The notes beneath the pieces are model-generated. The model saw only the letters and a program-made list of their open reading frames with translations. It was not told the DNA's origin and did no database searches. The translations under genes and the position numbers were made by a program. This document shows positions 1 to 8,195 of a stretch of 64,000 nucleotides of DNA, piece after piece (the first letter of the stretch is position 1; each line of letters opens with the position of its first letter). Source of the DNA: Pseudomonas extremorientalis (GTDB lineage Bacteria; Pseudomonadota; Gammaproteobacteria; Pseudomonadales; Pseudomonadaceae); assembly GCF_001870465.1 (NCBI RefSeq), contig NZ_MDGK01000031.1, positions 186,001-250,000 of the forward strand, in the 5' to 3' direction.

Positions 1-8
1 GACATGGC

Positions 9-35
9 GCTATCGGGGGCAAGCCCCCTCTCACA
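9..35. repeat. Single REP element (GGGGGCAAGCCCCC type)
   Basis: This short palindrome, centred on CGGGGGCAAGCCCCC, is the reverse complement of the REP motif that recurs at 15.3, 17.8 and 28.8 kb. It lies just downstream of the MFS gene stop. Only one arm is visible because the window starts here, so a partner copy may lie outside it. Confidence 0.7.
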
Positions 36-39
36 TGGG

Positions 40-1290
40 TTATACGCTGGTTTTTTGAATGGGCTCTTCCACGGGTACATGCATGCGATCTCGATTCGCC
101 AGGGTCGGGAACAGCTTGATCCACACGCCTGTTACCACCAGGGTACCGAGCCCGCCCATGACCACGGCGGGCACGGTGCCGAACCAGTGGGCCGTGATCC
201 CGGATTCGAATTCGCCCAACTGGTTCGACGCTCCGATAAACAGGCCATTGACCGCACTGACCCGACCGCGCATTTCATCCGGGGTTTCCAGCTGCACGAA
301 GGACGCACGGATGACCATGCTGATCATGTCCGCCGCCCCCAGCACCACCAGCACCGCCAGGGAAAACCAGAAGGAGGTGGACAGGCCGAAGGCGATGGTC
401 GCCACGCCGAACACACCGACAGCGGTGAACATCACGCGGCCCACATGGCGCTCCACCGAGAACCGCGCCAGCCACAGCGACATCAGCAACGCCCCCACCG
501 CCGGCGCCGAGCGCAGCAGGCCCAGGCCCCAGGCGCCGGTCAGCAGGATGTCCTTGGCGAACACCGGCAACAGCGCGGTCGCACCGCCCAGCAGCACCGC
601 AAACAGGTCGAGGGAAATGGCGCCGAGAATGTCCGGGCGGCTGCGGATAAACCGAATGCCGGCCAGCAGCGAATCCAGGGTGGCCTTGCCTTTATTCAAC
701 GGGGTCTGGCGGGCGGGCAGGTTGAGGGTCAGCACGCAGGCAATGAGGTACAGCACCACGGTAGGGCCATACACCCACACGCTGCCGAACGCGTAGAGCA
801 AACCGCCGAGCGCCGGCGCGACAATGGTCGCCAGTTGCTGGGCTGACTGCGACGAGGCCACGGCGCGTGGGAACAGCGCGCTGGGCACGATGCTTGGCAG
901 CAGTGCCTGAGTGGTGGGCATTTCGAACGAGCGCGCGGCACCCAGCAGGAAGGCGAGGATAAAGATCATCTCGCGGGTCACGTTGCCGGTCAGGCCGCCG
1001 ATGGCCAGGCTCAGGGCAATCAGCGCCTGCACGGTCTGGCAGATGGCGGCCACCTTGCGTCGCTCATAGCGGTCGGCCACATGCCCGGTGTGCAGCATGA
1101 ACAGTACGCGCGGTACGAACTCCACGAGGCCGACCAGCCCCAGGTCCAGCACATTGCCGGTCAGTTGGTAGAGGTTCCAGCCGATGGCCACGGTGAGCAT
1201 CTGGAAGCCGCTGGCGGTGAAGATGCGCGCCAGCCAGAACGCGATGAAAGGGCGGTGGTGACGCAACAGCAACGCGGGTTCACTAGGCAT
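40..1290 (-). CDS. MFS transporter, EntS-like exporter
   Basis: A 416-residue inner-membrane protein of the major facilitator superfamily, in the EntS/MFS_3 branch that usually exports siderophores or drugs. About twelve hydrophobic segments are visible, and the loop after the second holds the family signature (GHVADRYERRKV, about residues 68-79). The chosen start is the ATG at 1290. An upstream in-frame start would add 33 residues that do not look like MFS sequence. The gene is divergent from the cio operon. The substrate cannot be read from sequence and no siderophore genes are adjacent. Confidence 0.85.
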   Translation of the reverse strand: MPSEPALLLRHHRPFIAFWLARIFTASGFQMLTVAIGWNLYQLTGNVLDLGLVGLVEFVPRVLFMLHTGHVADRYERRKVAAICQTVQALIALSLAIGGLTGNVTREMIFILAFLLGAARSFEMPTTQALLPSIVPSALFPRAVASSQSAQQLATIVAPALGGLLYAFGSVWVYGPTVVLYLIACVLTLNLPARQTPLNKGKATLDSLLAGIRFIRSRPDILGAISLDLFAVLLGGATALLPVFAKDILLTGAWGLGLLRSAPAVGALLMSLWLARFSVERHVGRVMFTAVGVFGVATIAFGLSTSFWFSLAVLVVLGAADMISMVIRASFVQLETPDEMRGRVSAVNGLFIGASNQLGEFESGITAHWFGTVPAVVMGGLGTLVVTGVWIKLFPTLANRDRMHVPVEEPIQKTSV

Positions 1291-1438
1291 CGGGGAATTC
1301 AGATCAGAGCCAAAGGAAGCGCCGAGATTATCATTAAGTTGTAACAGATAGTTGCAACAACTGAGCTGAGGCAGTCTGTCACGCGGCAAAAGACCACACA
1401 GTTCATTCCTGAAAATGGGACTACTCTTTCAGCAATGC

Positions 1439-1452
1439 TTGATCCAGATCAA
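1439..1452. promoter_or_regulatory. ANR/FNR box upstream of cioA
   Basis: TTGATCCAGATCAA is a perfect match to the palindromic ANR/FNR consensus TTGAT-N4-ATCAA. It lies about 160 bases upstream of the cioA start, between the MFS gene and the oxidase operon. In P. aeruginosa ANR represses cioAB at low oxygen. The same control is inferred here from the exact site and its position. Confidence 0.85.
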
Positions 1453-1609
1453 TGCCCGCCCGGGCATCGGCCTGGCGGCCTCCGGGCCAGATTCCCTACG
1501 CGGTTGGCTAAAAAAAGAAACGAATCGAAATTCGCCAGACTCCATATCCGTGGGGGCAGTGGGTGCAGGCTCCCGCCAGCAGCCGGTATTACCTGACAGA
1601 GGAAGACTT

Positions 1610-3049
1610 ATGTTCGGTTTGGAGGCGCTCGATCTCGCCCGAATTCAATTTGCGTTCACCATCTCGTTCCACATCCTGTTCCCGGCGATCACCATCGGCC
1701 TGGCCAGTTACCTCGCGGTGCTGGAAGGCTTGTGGCTCAAGACCCACAACGACACCTACCGTGACCTCTACCACTTCTGGTCGAAGATCTTTGCCGTCAA
1801 CTTCGGCATGGGCGTGGTATCCGGCCTGGTCATGGCCTACCAGTTCGGCACCAACTGGAGCCGCTTCTCGGACTTTGCCGGCGCCGTCACCGGCCCGCTG
1901 CTTACGTACGAAGTGCTCACGGCGTTCTTCCTCGAGGCGGGTTTCCTCGGCGTGATGCTGTTCGGCTGGAACAAGGTCGGGCGCAACCTGCACTTCTTCT
2001 CCACCGTGATGGTGGCCGTGGGGACGTTGATTTCCACGTTCTGGATCCTCTCGTCCAACAGCTGGATGCAGACGCCCCAGGGGTTTGAAATCATCGATGG
2101 CCGTGTGATCCCGACCGACTGGTTCGCCGTGGTCTTCAACCCGTCGTTCCCCTATCGCCTGGCGCACATGGCCACGGCGGCCTTTGTGGCCACGGCGTTC
2201 TTCGTCGGCTCCTCGGCAGCCTGGCACTTGCTGCGCGGCAAGGACAACCCGGCGATCCGCAAGATGCTCTCCATGGCAATGTGGATGGCCCTGATCGTTG
2301 CGCCCATCCAGGCGGTGATCGGTGATTTCCATGGCCTCAATACCTTGAAGCACCAACCGGCGAAAATTGCCGCGATTGAAGGCCACTGGGAAAACATCGG
2401 CAACGAACCAACGCCATTGATCCTGTTTGGCTGGCCCGACATGAAGGCCGAGAAAACCAAGTACGCGGTGGAGATCCCTTACCTGGGCAGCCTGATCCTC
2501 ACTCACTCCCTGGATAAGCAAGTGCCGGCCCTCAAGGAATTTCCACCGGAGGACCGCCCCAACTCGACCATCGTGTTCTGGTCGTTCCGGGTCATGGTCG
2601 GCCTGGGCTTCCTGATGATCTTCACCGGCCTGTTCAGCCTCTGGCTACGCCGGGGCGACAAGATGTACACGTCCAAACCGTTCCTGTACTTGGCGTTGTG
2701 GATGGGGCCGTCCGGCCTGATCGCCATACTTGCGGGTTGGTTCACCACCGAGATCGGCCGCCAGCCGTGGGTGGTCTACGGGCTGATGCGCACGGCGGAC
2801 GCGTCCTCCGGGCATAGCCTGGCGCAGATGACCATCACCCTGGTGTTGTTCGTGGTGGTGTACTTCGCGCTGTTCGGCGCAGGCCTGGGCTACATGATGC
2901 GCCTGGTGCGCAAAGGGCCTCAGACCCACGAAGGCAGCGAGCCCACCCATGGTGGCCCGGGCCAGAAACGTACACCGGCCCGTCCGTTGTCCGCCGCCGA
3001 TGATGGCAGCGACGACGATCACGCGCACATCCAGCACAAGGGGCATTGA
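1610..3049 (+). CDS. cioA: Cyanide-insensitive (bd-type) quinol oxidase subunit I
   Basis: A 479-residue subunit I of the CIO branch of bd-type quinol oxidases. It oxidises ubiquinol in the inner membrane and reduces oxygen to water. Haem ligands can be placed: His21 in FHILFPAITIG, the His of YRLAHMATA, and the Met of FRVMVGLGF, matching E. coli CydA His19, His186 and Met393. The quinol-binding loop is short, as in CIO enzymes. The start is the ATG at 1610 behind GAGGAAG. A longer frame opens at 1415 but its extra 65 residues lack family similarity and overlap the ANR box. One base separates this gene from cioB. Confidence 0.97.
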   Translation: MFGLEALDLARIQFAFTISFHILFPAITIGLASYLAVLEGLWLKTHNDTYRDLYHFWSKIFAVNFGMGVVSGLVMAYQFGTNWSRFSDFAGAVTGPLLTYEVLTAFFLEAGFLGVMLFGWNKVGRNLHFFSTVMVAVGTLISTFWILSSNSWMQTPQGFEIIDGRVIPTDWFAVVFNPSFPYRLAHMATAAFVATAFFVGSSAAWHLLRGKDNPAIRKMLSMAMWMALIVAPIQAVIGDFHGLNTLKHQPAKIAAIEGHWENIGNEPTPLILFGWPDMKAEKTKYAVEIPYLGSLILTHSLDKQVPALKEFPPEDRPNSTIVFWSFRVMVGLGFLMIFTGLFSLWLRRGDKMYTSKPFLYLALWMGPSGLIAILAGWFTTEIGRQPWVVYGLMRTADASSGHSLAQMTITLVLFVVVYFALFGAGLGYMMRLVRKGPQTHEGSEPTHGGPGQKRTPARPLSAADDGSDDDHAHIQHKGH

Positions 3050-3050
3050 G

Positions 3051-4058
3051 ATGGGTATTGATCTTCCGCTGATCTGGGCCGTGATCATTATCTTCGGCAT
3101 CATGATGTACGTGGTCATGGACGGCTTCGACCTGGGTATCGGCATCCTGTTTCCGTTTATCCCGGGCAAGACCGACCGAGACGTGATGATGAACACCGTG
3201 GCCCCGGTGTGGGACGGCAACGAAACCTGGCTGGTACTGGGCGGCGCAGCGTTGTTCGGTGCGTTCCCGCTGGCCTATTCGGTGGTGTTGTCGGCGCTGT
3301 ACCTGCCGCTGATCCTGATGCTGATCGGGCTGATCTTCCGCGGTGTGGCCTTCGAGTTCCGCTTCAAGGCCAAGGACCACAAGCGTCATCTATGGGACAA
3401 GGCCTTTATCGGCGGTTCACTGGCGGCCACGTTCTTCCAGGGCGTGGCGCTGGGCGCATTCATCGATGGCATCCCGGTGGTGAATCGCCAGTTTGCCGGC
3501 GGTTCGCTGGACTGGCTCACGCCGTTCACGATGTTCTGCGGCGTGGCGCTGATCGTGGCCTACGCGTTGCTCGGCTGCACCTGGTTGATCATGAAGACCG
3601 AAGGCCCGCTTCAGGAAAAAATGCACAACCTGGCGCGACCGTTGGCCTTCGTGGTGCTGGCGGTGATCGGCATCGTGAGTATCTGGACGCCGCTGACGCA
3701 CCCGGAAATCGCCTCGCGCTGGTTCACCCTGCCGAACCTGTTCTGGTTCCTGCCGGTGCCGATCCTGGTGCTGGTGACCCTGTACGGGTTGTTCCGTGCC
3801 GTGGGGCGTAATGCGCACTACACGCCGTTCCTGCTGACGCTGGTGCTGATCTTCCTGGGCTACAGCGGCTTGGGTATCAGCCTGTGGCCCAACATCATTC
3901 CGCCATCGGTGTCGATCTGGGACGCTGCCGCGCCGCCCCAGAGCCAGGGCTTCATGCTGGTGGGTACGCTATTCATTATCCCGTTCATCCTGGGCTATAC
4001 CTTCTGGAGCTACTACGTGTTCCGCGGCAAGGTCACCCACGAAGACGGTTACCACTAG
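3051..4058 (+). CDS. cioB: Cyanide-insensitive (bd-type) quinol oxidase subunit II
   Basis: A 335-residue polytopic subunit II that assembles with CioA in the inner membrane. The N-terminus (LIWAVIIIFGIMMYVVMDGFD, about residues 6-26) and the WDGNETWLVLGG motif near residue 55 are typical of CydB/CioB. The ATG at 3051 follows the cioA stop by one base, so translation is probably coupled. It is the second gene of the cioA-cioB-DUF2474 operon and shares the ANR-box promoter region. Confidence 0.97.
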   Translation: MGIDLPLIWAVIIIFGIMMYVVMDGFDLGIGILFPFIPGKTDRDVMMNTVAPVWDGNETWLVLGGAALFGAFPLAYSVVLSALYLPLILMLIGLIFRGVAFEFRFKAKDHKRHLWDKAFIGGSLAATFFQGVALGAFIDGIPVVNRQFAGGSLDWLTPFTMFCGVALIVAYALLGCTWLIMKTEGPLQEKMHNLARPLAFVVLAVIGIVSIWTPLTHPEIASRWFTLPNLFWFLPVPILVLVTLYGLFRAVGRNAHYTPFLLTLVLIFLGYSGLGISLWPNIIPPSVSIWDAAAPPQSQGFMLVGTLFIIPFILGYTFWSYYVFRGKVTHEDGYH

Positions 4059-4070
4059 GAGGGGCGTTCC

Positions 4071-4238
4071 ATGTCCGGCAAACCTTCGTTGCACGAGATT
4101 GAACAGGCCGAGAAGCAGCCGTTGTGGCGGCGCCTGGGGTGGCTGGCGATGATCTGGACGGGCAGTGTGCTGGCCCTGTTCGTCGTGGCGAGCCTGATGC
4201 GCATGTTTATGAGTGCGGCTGGCCTGACCACCCACTGA
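4071..4238 (+). CDS. DUF2474 small membrane protein, third gene of the cio operon
   Basis: A 55-residue protein with one transmembrane helix (about residues 26-46, LAMIWTGSVLALFVVASLM) after a charged N-terminus containing QPLWRRLGW. The start is the ATG at 4071 behind AGGAGGGG, 12 bases after the cioB stop. DUF2474 proteins commonly follow bd-type oxidase genes. By position and size it resembles the CydX/YbgT accessory subunits, though not by clear sequence identity. A role in assembling or stabilising the oxidase is inferred. A terminator follows at once. Confidence 0.85.
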   Translation: MSGKPSLHEIEQAEKQPLWRRLGWLAMIWTGSVLALFVVASLMRMFMSAAGLTTH

Positions 4239-4273
4239 CATCCCGATCCGGGCTTTGCGGCCCGGCTTTCCAG

Positions 4274-4307
4274 CCCTGCTTTTCGCCAGAGAAGCAGGGT
4301 TTTTTTA
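4274..4307 (+). terminator. Terminator of the cio operon
   Basis: The stem CCCTGCTT (4274-4281) pairs with AAGCAGGG (4292-4299), followed by a run of Ts. It ends the cioAB operon and lies at the 3' edge of convergent rlmG. Confidence 0.9.
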
Positions 4308-5429
4308 TTTGCGCGCCTTGAGGATCACGAATTTTGGCGTGGTGGCGACTTGCTCGACACCCCGGAACAGGCGCGCCAGTTTGGTGTGATAACCGAGGTG
4401 GCGGTTGCCGACGATATAAAGGGCGCCGCCCACCACCAGGGCTTCCCGTGCCTGTTGGAACATGCGCCAGGCGAGGAAATCGCCGACCACCTGCTGCTGG
4501 TGGAACGGTGGATTGCACAGCACCACGTCCAGGGATTGCGGCTCTTGCCCTGCCAGGCCGTCGGCGGCACGCACGACCACATCACGCTCACCGAGGGCCG
4601 CTTGCCAGTTTTCGGCCGCCGATTGCACCGCCATGTAGGACTCGTCCACCAAGGTGTAATGCGCTTCGGGGTTTTGCAGGGCGCTGGCAATCGCCAGTAC
4701 GCCGTTGCCGCAACCCAGGTCTGCCACGCGGGCGTTGCCCAGGTTTTTCGGCAGGTGGGGCAGGAAGGCGCGAGTGCCGATGTCCAGGCTTTCGCGGCAG
4801 AACACGTTGGCATGGTTCAGCAGTTCGATAGCCGGTGCGTCCAGGGTGTAGCGGGTGGGGTAGGGCGACACGGCAGCGGGGCGATCTTCAACGGTGGCGA
4901 TCAGCAATCGCGCCTTTTTTACCGCGAGCGATGCGTGCATCGGGCCAATGTAACGCTCCAGCAACTCGCCCGCCGCCCGTGGCAAATGCTTGATCATCGC
5001 CCCGGCGATCACCTCGGCACCCGGGGCCAGTTGGCCTTGCAAGCGAATCAGTTGTTCTTCCAGCAATGCCAGGGTTTTGGGTACGCGGATCAGCACCCGG
5101 TCGAACGGCCCGGTGGGGATGTGGCTGGCCGGGATGAACGCAACGGCGTCAAACGCCTTGCCGTTGCGCACCAGGTTTTTTTCCAGGCCTTGCGCCGCCA
5201 GGAACGAATCGCCACTGGAGGTCAGTTGCACCTTGCCTTGAAGGCTGGCGGCAAGGGCGCCGAAGCTGTCGTTGAGCACCAGCACCCGGGTTTGCGCGCC
5301 CGGCTGCTGTTCGGCCAAGTGGCTGAGCAGGTACTCGTCGGCGGCATCGAAGGCTTGCAGCGGATCGTTGTGTTGCTCTGGCTGGCGGATCAGATCGAGC
5401 TGGGCAAAGGGGCTTTCGAGCAGGGGCAT
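4305..5429 (-). CDS. rlmG: 23S rRNA (guanine-1835-N2)-methyltransferase
   Basis: A 374-residue class I SAM-dependent methyltransferase that modifies G1835 of 23S rRNA. The N-terminal half is the degenerate methyltransferase-like domain of the RlmG/RsmC family. The C-terminal half carries the SAM-binding motif (VADLGCGNGVLAI, about residue 234) and the catalytic NPPF motif (CNPPFHQQ, about residue 306). Length and N-terminus match Pseudomonas RlmG. It is convergent with the cio operon and appears monocistronic. Confidence 0.93.
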   Translation of the reverse strand: MPLLESPFAQLDLIRQPEQHNDPLQAFDAADEYLLSHLAEQQPGAQTRVLVLNDSFGALAASLQGKVQLTSSGDSFLAAQGLEKNLVRNGKAFDAVAFIPASHIPTGPFDRVLIRVPKTLALLEEQLIRLQGQLAPGAEVIAGAMIKHLPRAAGELLERYIGPMHASLAVKKARLLIATVEDRPAAVSPYPTRYTLDAPAIELLNHANVFCRESLDIGTRAFLPHLPKNLGNARVADLGCGNGVLAIASALQNPEAHYTLVDESYMAVQSAAENWQAALGERDVVVRAADGLAGQEPQSLDVVLCNPPFHQQQVVGDFLAWRMFQQAREALVVGGALYIVGNRHLGYHTKLARLFRGVEQVATTPKFVILKARK

Positions 5430-5580
5430 GGCGGGGGAGACTCTGGGTAAACGATGGGTGTTCGACAGCGGTTGCCGAACCGTCTGAGTGAACCACGGGC
5501 GACTCCCCGAAAGGGGCTGCTCAGCACTCAGAATGCGCGGTAAATGTTACGTTTTTTTCAAGAGAATTACATGGCGTGTT

Positions 5581-6291
5581 TTAAATGATCCCGGCCCGAG
5601 CGGCGCGAAGCACGGCGGCGATTTTGTTGTTGACGCCCAGTTTCTTGAGGCAACTGCTGATATGAAAGCCTACCGTACGCTCGGACAAACAAAGGATGGT
5701 GGCGATATCTGCTGCGGTCTTGCCCATGCCAGACCACATAAGGACTTCCGTTTCCCGCTCAGTCAATTTGCTGGTTGGGTGGATACTGGGTTTTTCGTCA
5801 AACTTCTGCGCCAGCACGGCATGCATGGCGTGGCAGAGCCATAGCGCCATTCCTGCTTTTTCATACAATTCTTCCGGGCTGATGTCACCCTTGCCACGGC
5901 TCAACGTCAGCATGCTGAAGACCCCCCGGAAATCATGCACGCTGATGGTCAACGCCTTGTGTACCTCCAAGGTTGCGGCCAAAGACCAAAGGCTGGGCAC
6001 GTCTTTGAATGTTTCCTCCTTCCAGACAAGGGGTAACACGCCCTCCCTACAATGTTTCACTACAGGGTCTACATCGGAGTAGTGCGCTTGGTTGTATAGT
6101 TTTTTCCATTCAATTGGATAGTTTGTAAGCTCTACGGGTTTGATTTGACCCTTGGTGAGTTGAGAACTCATCTTGAAGGAACAGTATTGGAAGCCGAGTT
6201 CGTAGGCCTTGTTGATGGTCATTTCAAATACGCTGGTGACCTCGTCCTCACCTTCGAGCGAGTGGAGTCGTGTATTTCGCCAGTTAAGCAT
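5581..6291 (-). CDS. LuxR-family regulator with autoinducer-binding domain (LuxR solo)
   Basis: A 236-residue two-domain regulator. Residues 1-160 resemble the acyl-homoserine-lactone-binding fold, with the expected aromatic and acidic residues (W in PIEWKKLY, Y and DP in HYSDVDPVV, then W in LVWKEE). Residues 172-236 form a LuxR-type helix-turn-helix (LTERETEVLMWSGMGKTAADIA). The start ATG at 6291 follows GGAG at good spacing. No luxI-type synthase lies within the window, so this is a solo receptor here. Ligand and targets are unknown. Confidence 0.88.
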   Translation of the reverse strand: MLNWRNTRLHSLEGEDEVTSVFEMTINKAYELGFQYCSFKMSSQLTKGQIKPVELTNYPIEWKKLYNQAHYSDVDPVVKHCREGVLPLVWKEETFKDVPSLWSLAATLEVHKALTISVHDFRGVFSMLTLSRGKGDISPEELYEKAGMALWLCHAMHAVLAQKFDEKPSIHPTSKLTERETEVLMWSGMGKTAADIATILCLSERTVGFHISSCLKKLGVNNKIAAVLRAARAGII

Positions 6292-6671
6292 GGGTAAATC
6301 TCCATGGGATCTCCGTGACTTGGGGTACGTCCTTTATCCCCAACGTTGCACGAAAATCAGTGTAGGACACGTACTACATGGCGAGAGGAAAATTTCGTTC
6401 TTGCGCTGTAAGGTTTAAGAATTTTTTCACTGGAAGGTAGTTAGCCAAGCAATTGGCAAGTTTGAAACTCGCGATTTATTAGGGGGTTGAAGCCCCTGTA
6501 ACAACCCACTAACAGCGGCTATATGAGGTAGTTTTTAAAACTAATAGCGAATTGATCGAAGGTGAAATTAATTTGCCATCATTGAGTAGTGGTGTGATGC
6601 CACTCCCTATCGTGGGTGTTTCCGCGCACGACTTTGAGCGACACTAGGGCACCTGTAGAACGGAGCCCCCC
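6292..6671. other. 380-bp intergenic region upstream of the luxR solo and fpr
   Basis: This divergent spacer is richer in A and T than its surroundings, especially 6410-6590. It holds a small hairpin (AGGGGGTTGAAGCCCCT near 6481) and a 7-bp inverted repeat TAGTTTT-T-AAAACTA (6529-6543) that could be an operator. No credible gene or lux box is visible. Confidence 0.5.
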
Positions 6672-7448
6672 ATGACGGCCAGTGCTGAGAAATTTACCCG
6701 CCAGATCTTGCTCGACGTGCAATCGCTGACCCCCAGCCTGTTTACCCTGCGCACCACCCGCGACCCGGGCTTTCGTTTTACTGCGGGCCAGTTTGTACGC
6801 CTGGGTGTCACCAAGGCGGATGGCAGCACGGTATGGCGTGCGTATTCCTTGGTGTCCTCGCCGTTTGATGAGCACCTGGATTTTTTCTCGATTGTCGTGC
6901 CGGACGGTGAGTTCACCAGCGAGCTGAGCCGTCTGCGAGTCGGCGATACCTTGATGGTGGAGCGCCAGGCCACGGGGTTCCTGACCTTGAACCGCTTCGT
7001 CGACGGTCGGGATTTGTGGATGCTTGGCACCGGCACCGGGGTGGCGCCGTTTTTGTCGATCCTGCAAGACTTCGAGGTCTGGGAGAAATTCGAGCGCATC
7101 ATCCTGGTGTACAGCGCACGGGAAGCCAAAGAGCTGGCTTACCAGGCGCTCATCAACACATTGGGTGAACGCGAACACCTGGCCGAATACGCACACAAAC
7201 TGACCTACATCCCCATTGTTACCCGCGAACAACACCCCGGCGCATTGAATGGACGCATCACCACGCTGATCGAAAATGGCGAACTGGAACGCGCGGCCGG
7301 CGTCGAACTGACCCCGGAGCATTCCCGCGTGTTGATTTGCGGCAACCCGCAGATGGTCGATGACACGCGCCAACTGCTCAAGCTGCGCGATATGAACCTG
7401 AGCTTGAGCCGGCGACCCGGCCAGGTGGCGGTGGAGAACTACTGGTAA
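6672..7448 (+). CDS. fpr: Ferredoxin/flavodoxin-NADP+ reductase
   Basis: A 258-residue FAD-containing oxidoreductase that transfers electrons between NADPH and ferredoxin or flavodoxin in the cytoplasm. The FAD-binding motif RAYSLVSSP (about residues 56-64) and the NADP-binding GTGTGVAPFLSILQ (about residues 119-132) are intact, as is the C-terminal VENYW. The ATG at 6672 follows GGAG. It is probably transcribed alone and ends in a terminator shared with convergent mscL. Fpr enzymes support redox balance under oxidative stress, which fits katB nearby. Confidence 0.93.
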   Translation: MTASAEKFTRQILLDVQSLTPSLFTLRTTRDPGFRFTAGQFVRLGVTKADGSTVWRAYSLVSSPFDEHLDFFSIVVPDGEFTSELSRLRVGDTLMVERQATGFLTLNRFVDGRDLWMLGTGTGVAPFLSILQDFEVWEKFERIILVYSAREAKELAYQALINTLGEREHLAEYAHKLTYIPIVTREQHPGALNGRITTLIENGELERAAGVELTPEHSRVLICGNPQMVDDTRQLLKLRDMNLSLSRRPGQVAVENYW

Positions 7449-7450
7449 TA

Positions 7451-7478
7451 AAAAAGGCGCCTCAAACAGGCGCCTTTT
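7451..7478. terminator. Bidirectional terminator between fpr and mscL
   Basis: AGGCGCCT (7455-7462) and AGGCGCCT (7468-7475) form a palindromic stem with loop CAAAC, flanked by As on one side and Ts on the other, so it can serve both converging genes. Confidence 0.88.
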
Positions 7479-7491
7479 CATGCCGGCTCGA

Positions 7492-7908
7492 TTAGAGCGG
7501 CTTGTCGTTCTGTGCCTTGAGCAGATCGCGGATCTCACCCAGCAGCACTTCTTCCTTGGTCGGCGTCGGCGGCAGGCTTGGCGCCACGGCCTCTTCACGT
7601 TTGAGGCGATTGATCGCCTTCACGCCCATGAAGATCGCAAACGCGATGATCACAAAGTCGATGACGCTCTGGATGAACTTGCCGTATGCCAGGACCACCG
7701 CAGGCACATCGCCTTGGGCAGCCTTTAGTGTTATCGCCAGGTCACCGAAGTCCACGCCACCGATCAACAGACCAATGGGCGGCATCACCACGTCGCCTAC
7801 AAACGAGGAAACAATTTTGCCGAAGGCTGCGCCGATGATAATACCGACGGCCATGTCGACCACATTACCTTTGACCGCGAAGGCCTTGAACTCACTGATC
7901 ACGCCCAT
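7492..7908 (-). CDS. mscL: Large-conductance mechanosensitive channel
   Basis: A 138-residue inner-membrane channel that opens under membrane tension and releases solutes during hypo-osmotic shock. It shows the N-terminal helix ([20 protein letters not shown]), the pore-lining TM1 with glycine repeats, the periplasmic loop, TM2 ([18 protein letters not shown]) and a C-terminal helical tail ([12 protein letters not shown]). Length is typical of the family. It is convergent with fpr and single-gene. Confidence 0.97.
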   Translation of the reverse strand: MGVISEFKAFAVKGNVVDMAVGIIIGAAFGKIVSSFVGDVVMPPIGLLIGGVDFGDLAITLKAAQGDVPAVVLAYGKFIQSVIDFVIIAFAIFMGVKAINRLKREEAVAPSLPPTPTKEEVLLGEIRDLLKAQNDKPL

Positions 7909-8195
7909 AGGTTATTCCTTGTTACAGATGAGAAGGGTGGTACCCAGTGTAAGTCAGTCGTAGAGGGCTTGCCTGAAACAACCGCTCACACTGTTAGCTT
8001 TTATCGACACATTAAAACGCAATTAGTTTGCAAAGTGCCATCAATCGCGCGCGAAATACCCGCCAAATCAGAGACTTACCAGATTATTTTATCAATCGGG
8101 TTGTTATGGCTTTTCTATTTATCTTCTGACTCGCGGGTCACTAGCCTCTGGCAAGCACAACTGAATGTGCACTAAAAAAACCAGAGGAAACCTCG
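7909..8195. other. Intergenic region between mscL and katB
   Basis: About 290 bases hold the divergent promoters of mscL and katB. The katB-proximal part is AT-rich and should contain the peroxide-responsive promoter. CTAT- and TATC-type half sites occur near 8095-8125, but no convincing OxyR motif could be defined. No gene is visible. Confidence 0.4.

Noticed and set aside
1415-1609. 65-codon N-terminal extension of cioA
   Set aside because: It lacks similarity to CioA, covers the ANR box, and the ATG at 1610 has a good ribosome site.
6292-6420. lux box upstream of the LuxR solo
   Set aside because: No palindrome of the ACCTG-N7-CAGGT kind was found.
8085-8130. Possible OxyR site upstream of katB
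   Set aside because: CTAT and TATC half sites occur, but spacing does not fit the four-half-site OxyR pattern. Peroxide control of katB is likely from family knowledge, not from this sequence.
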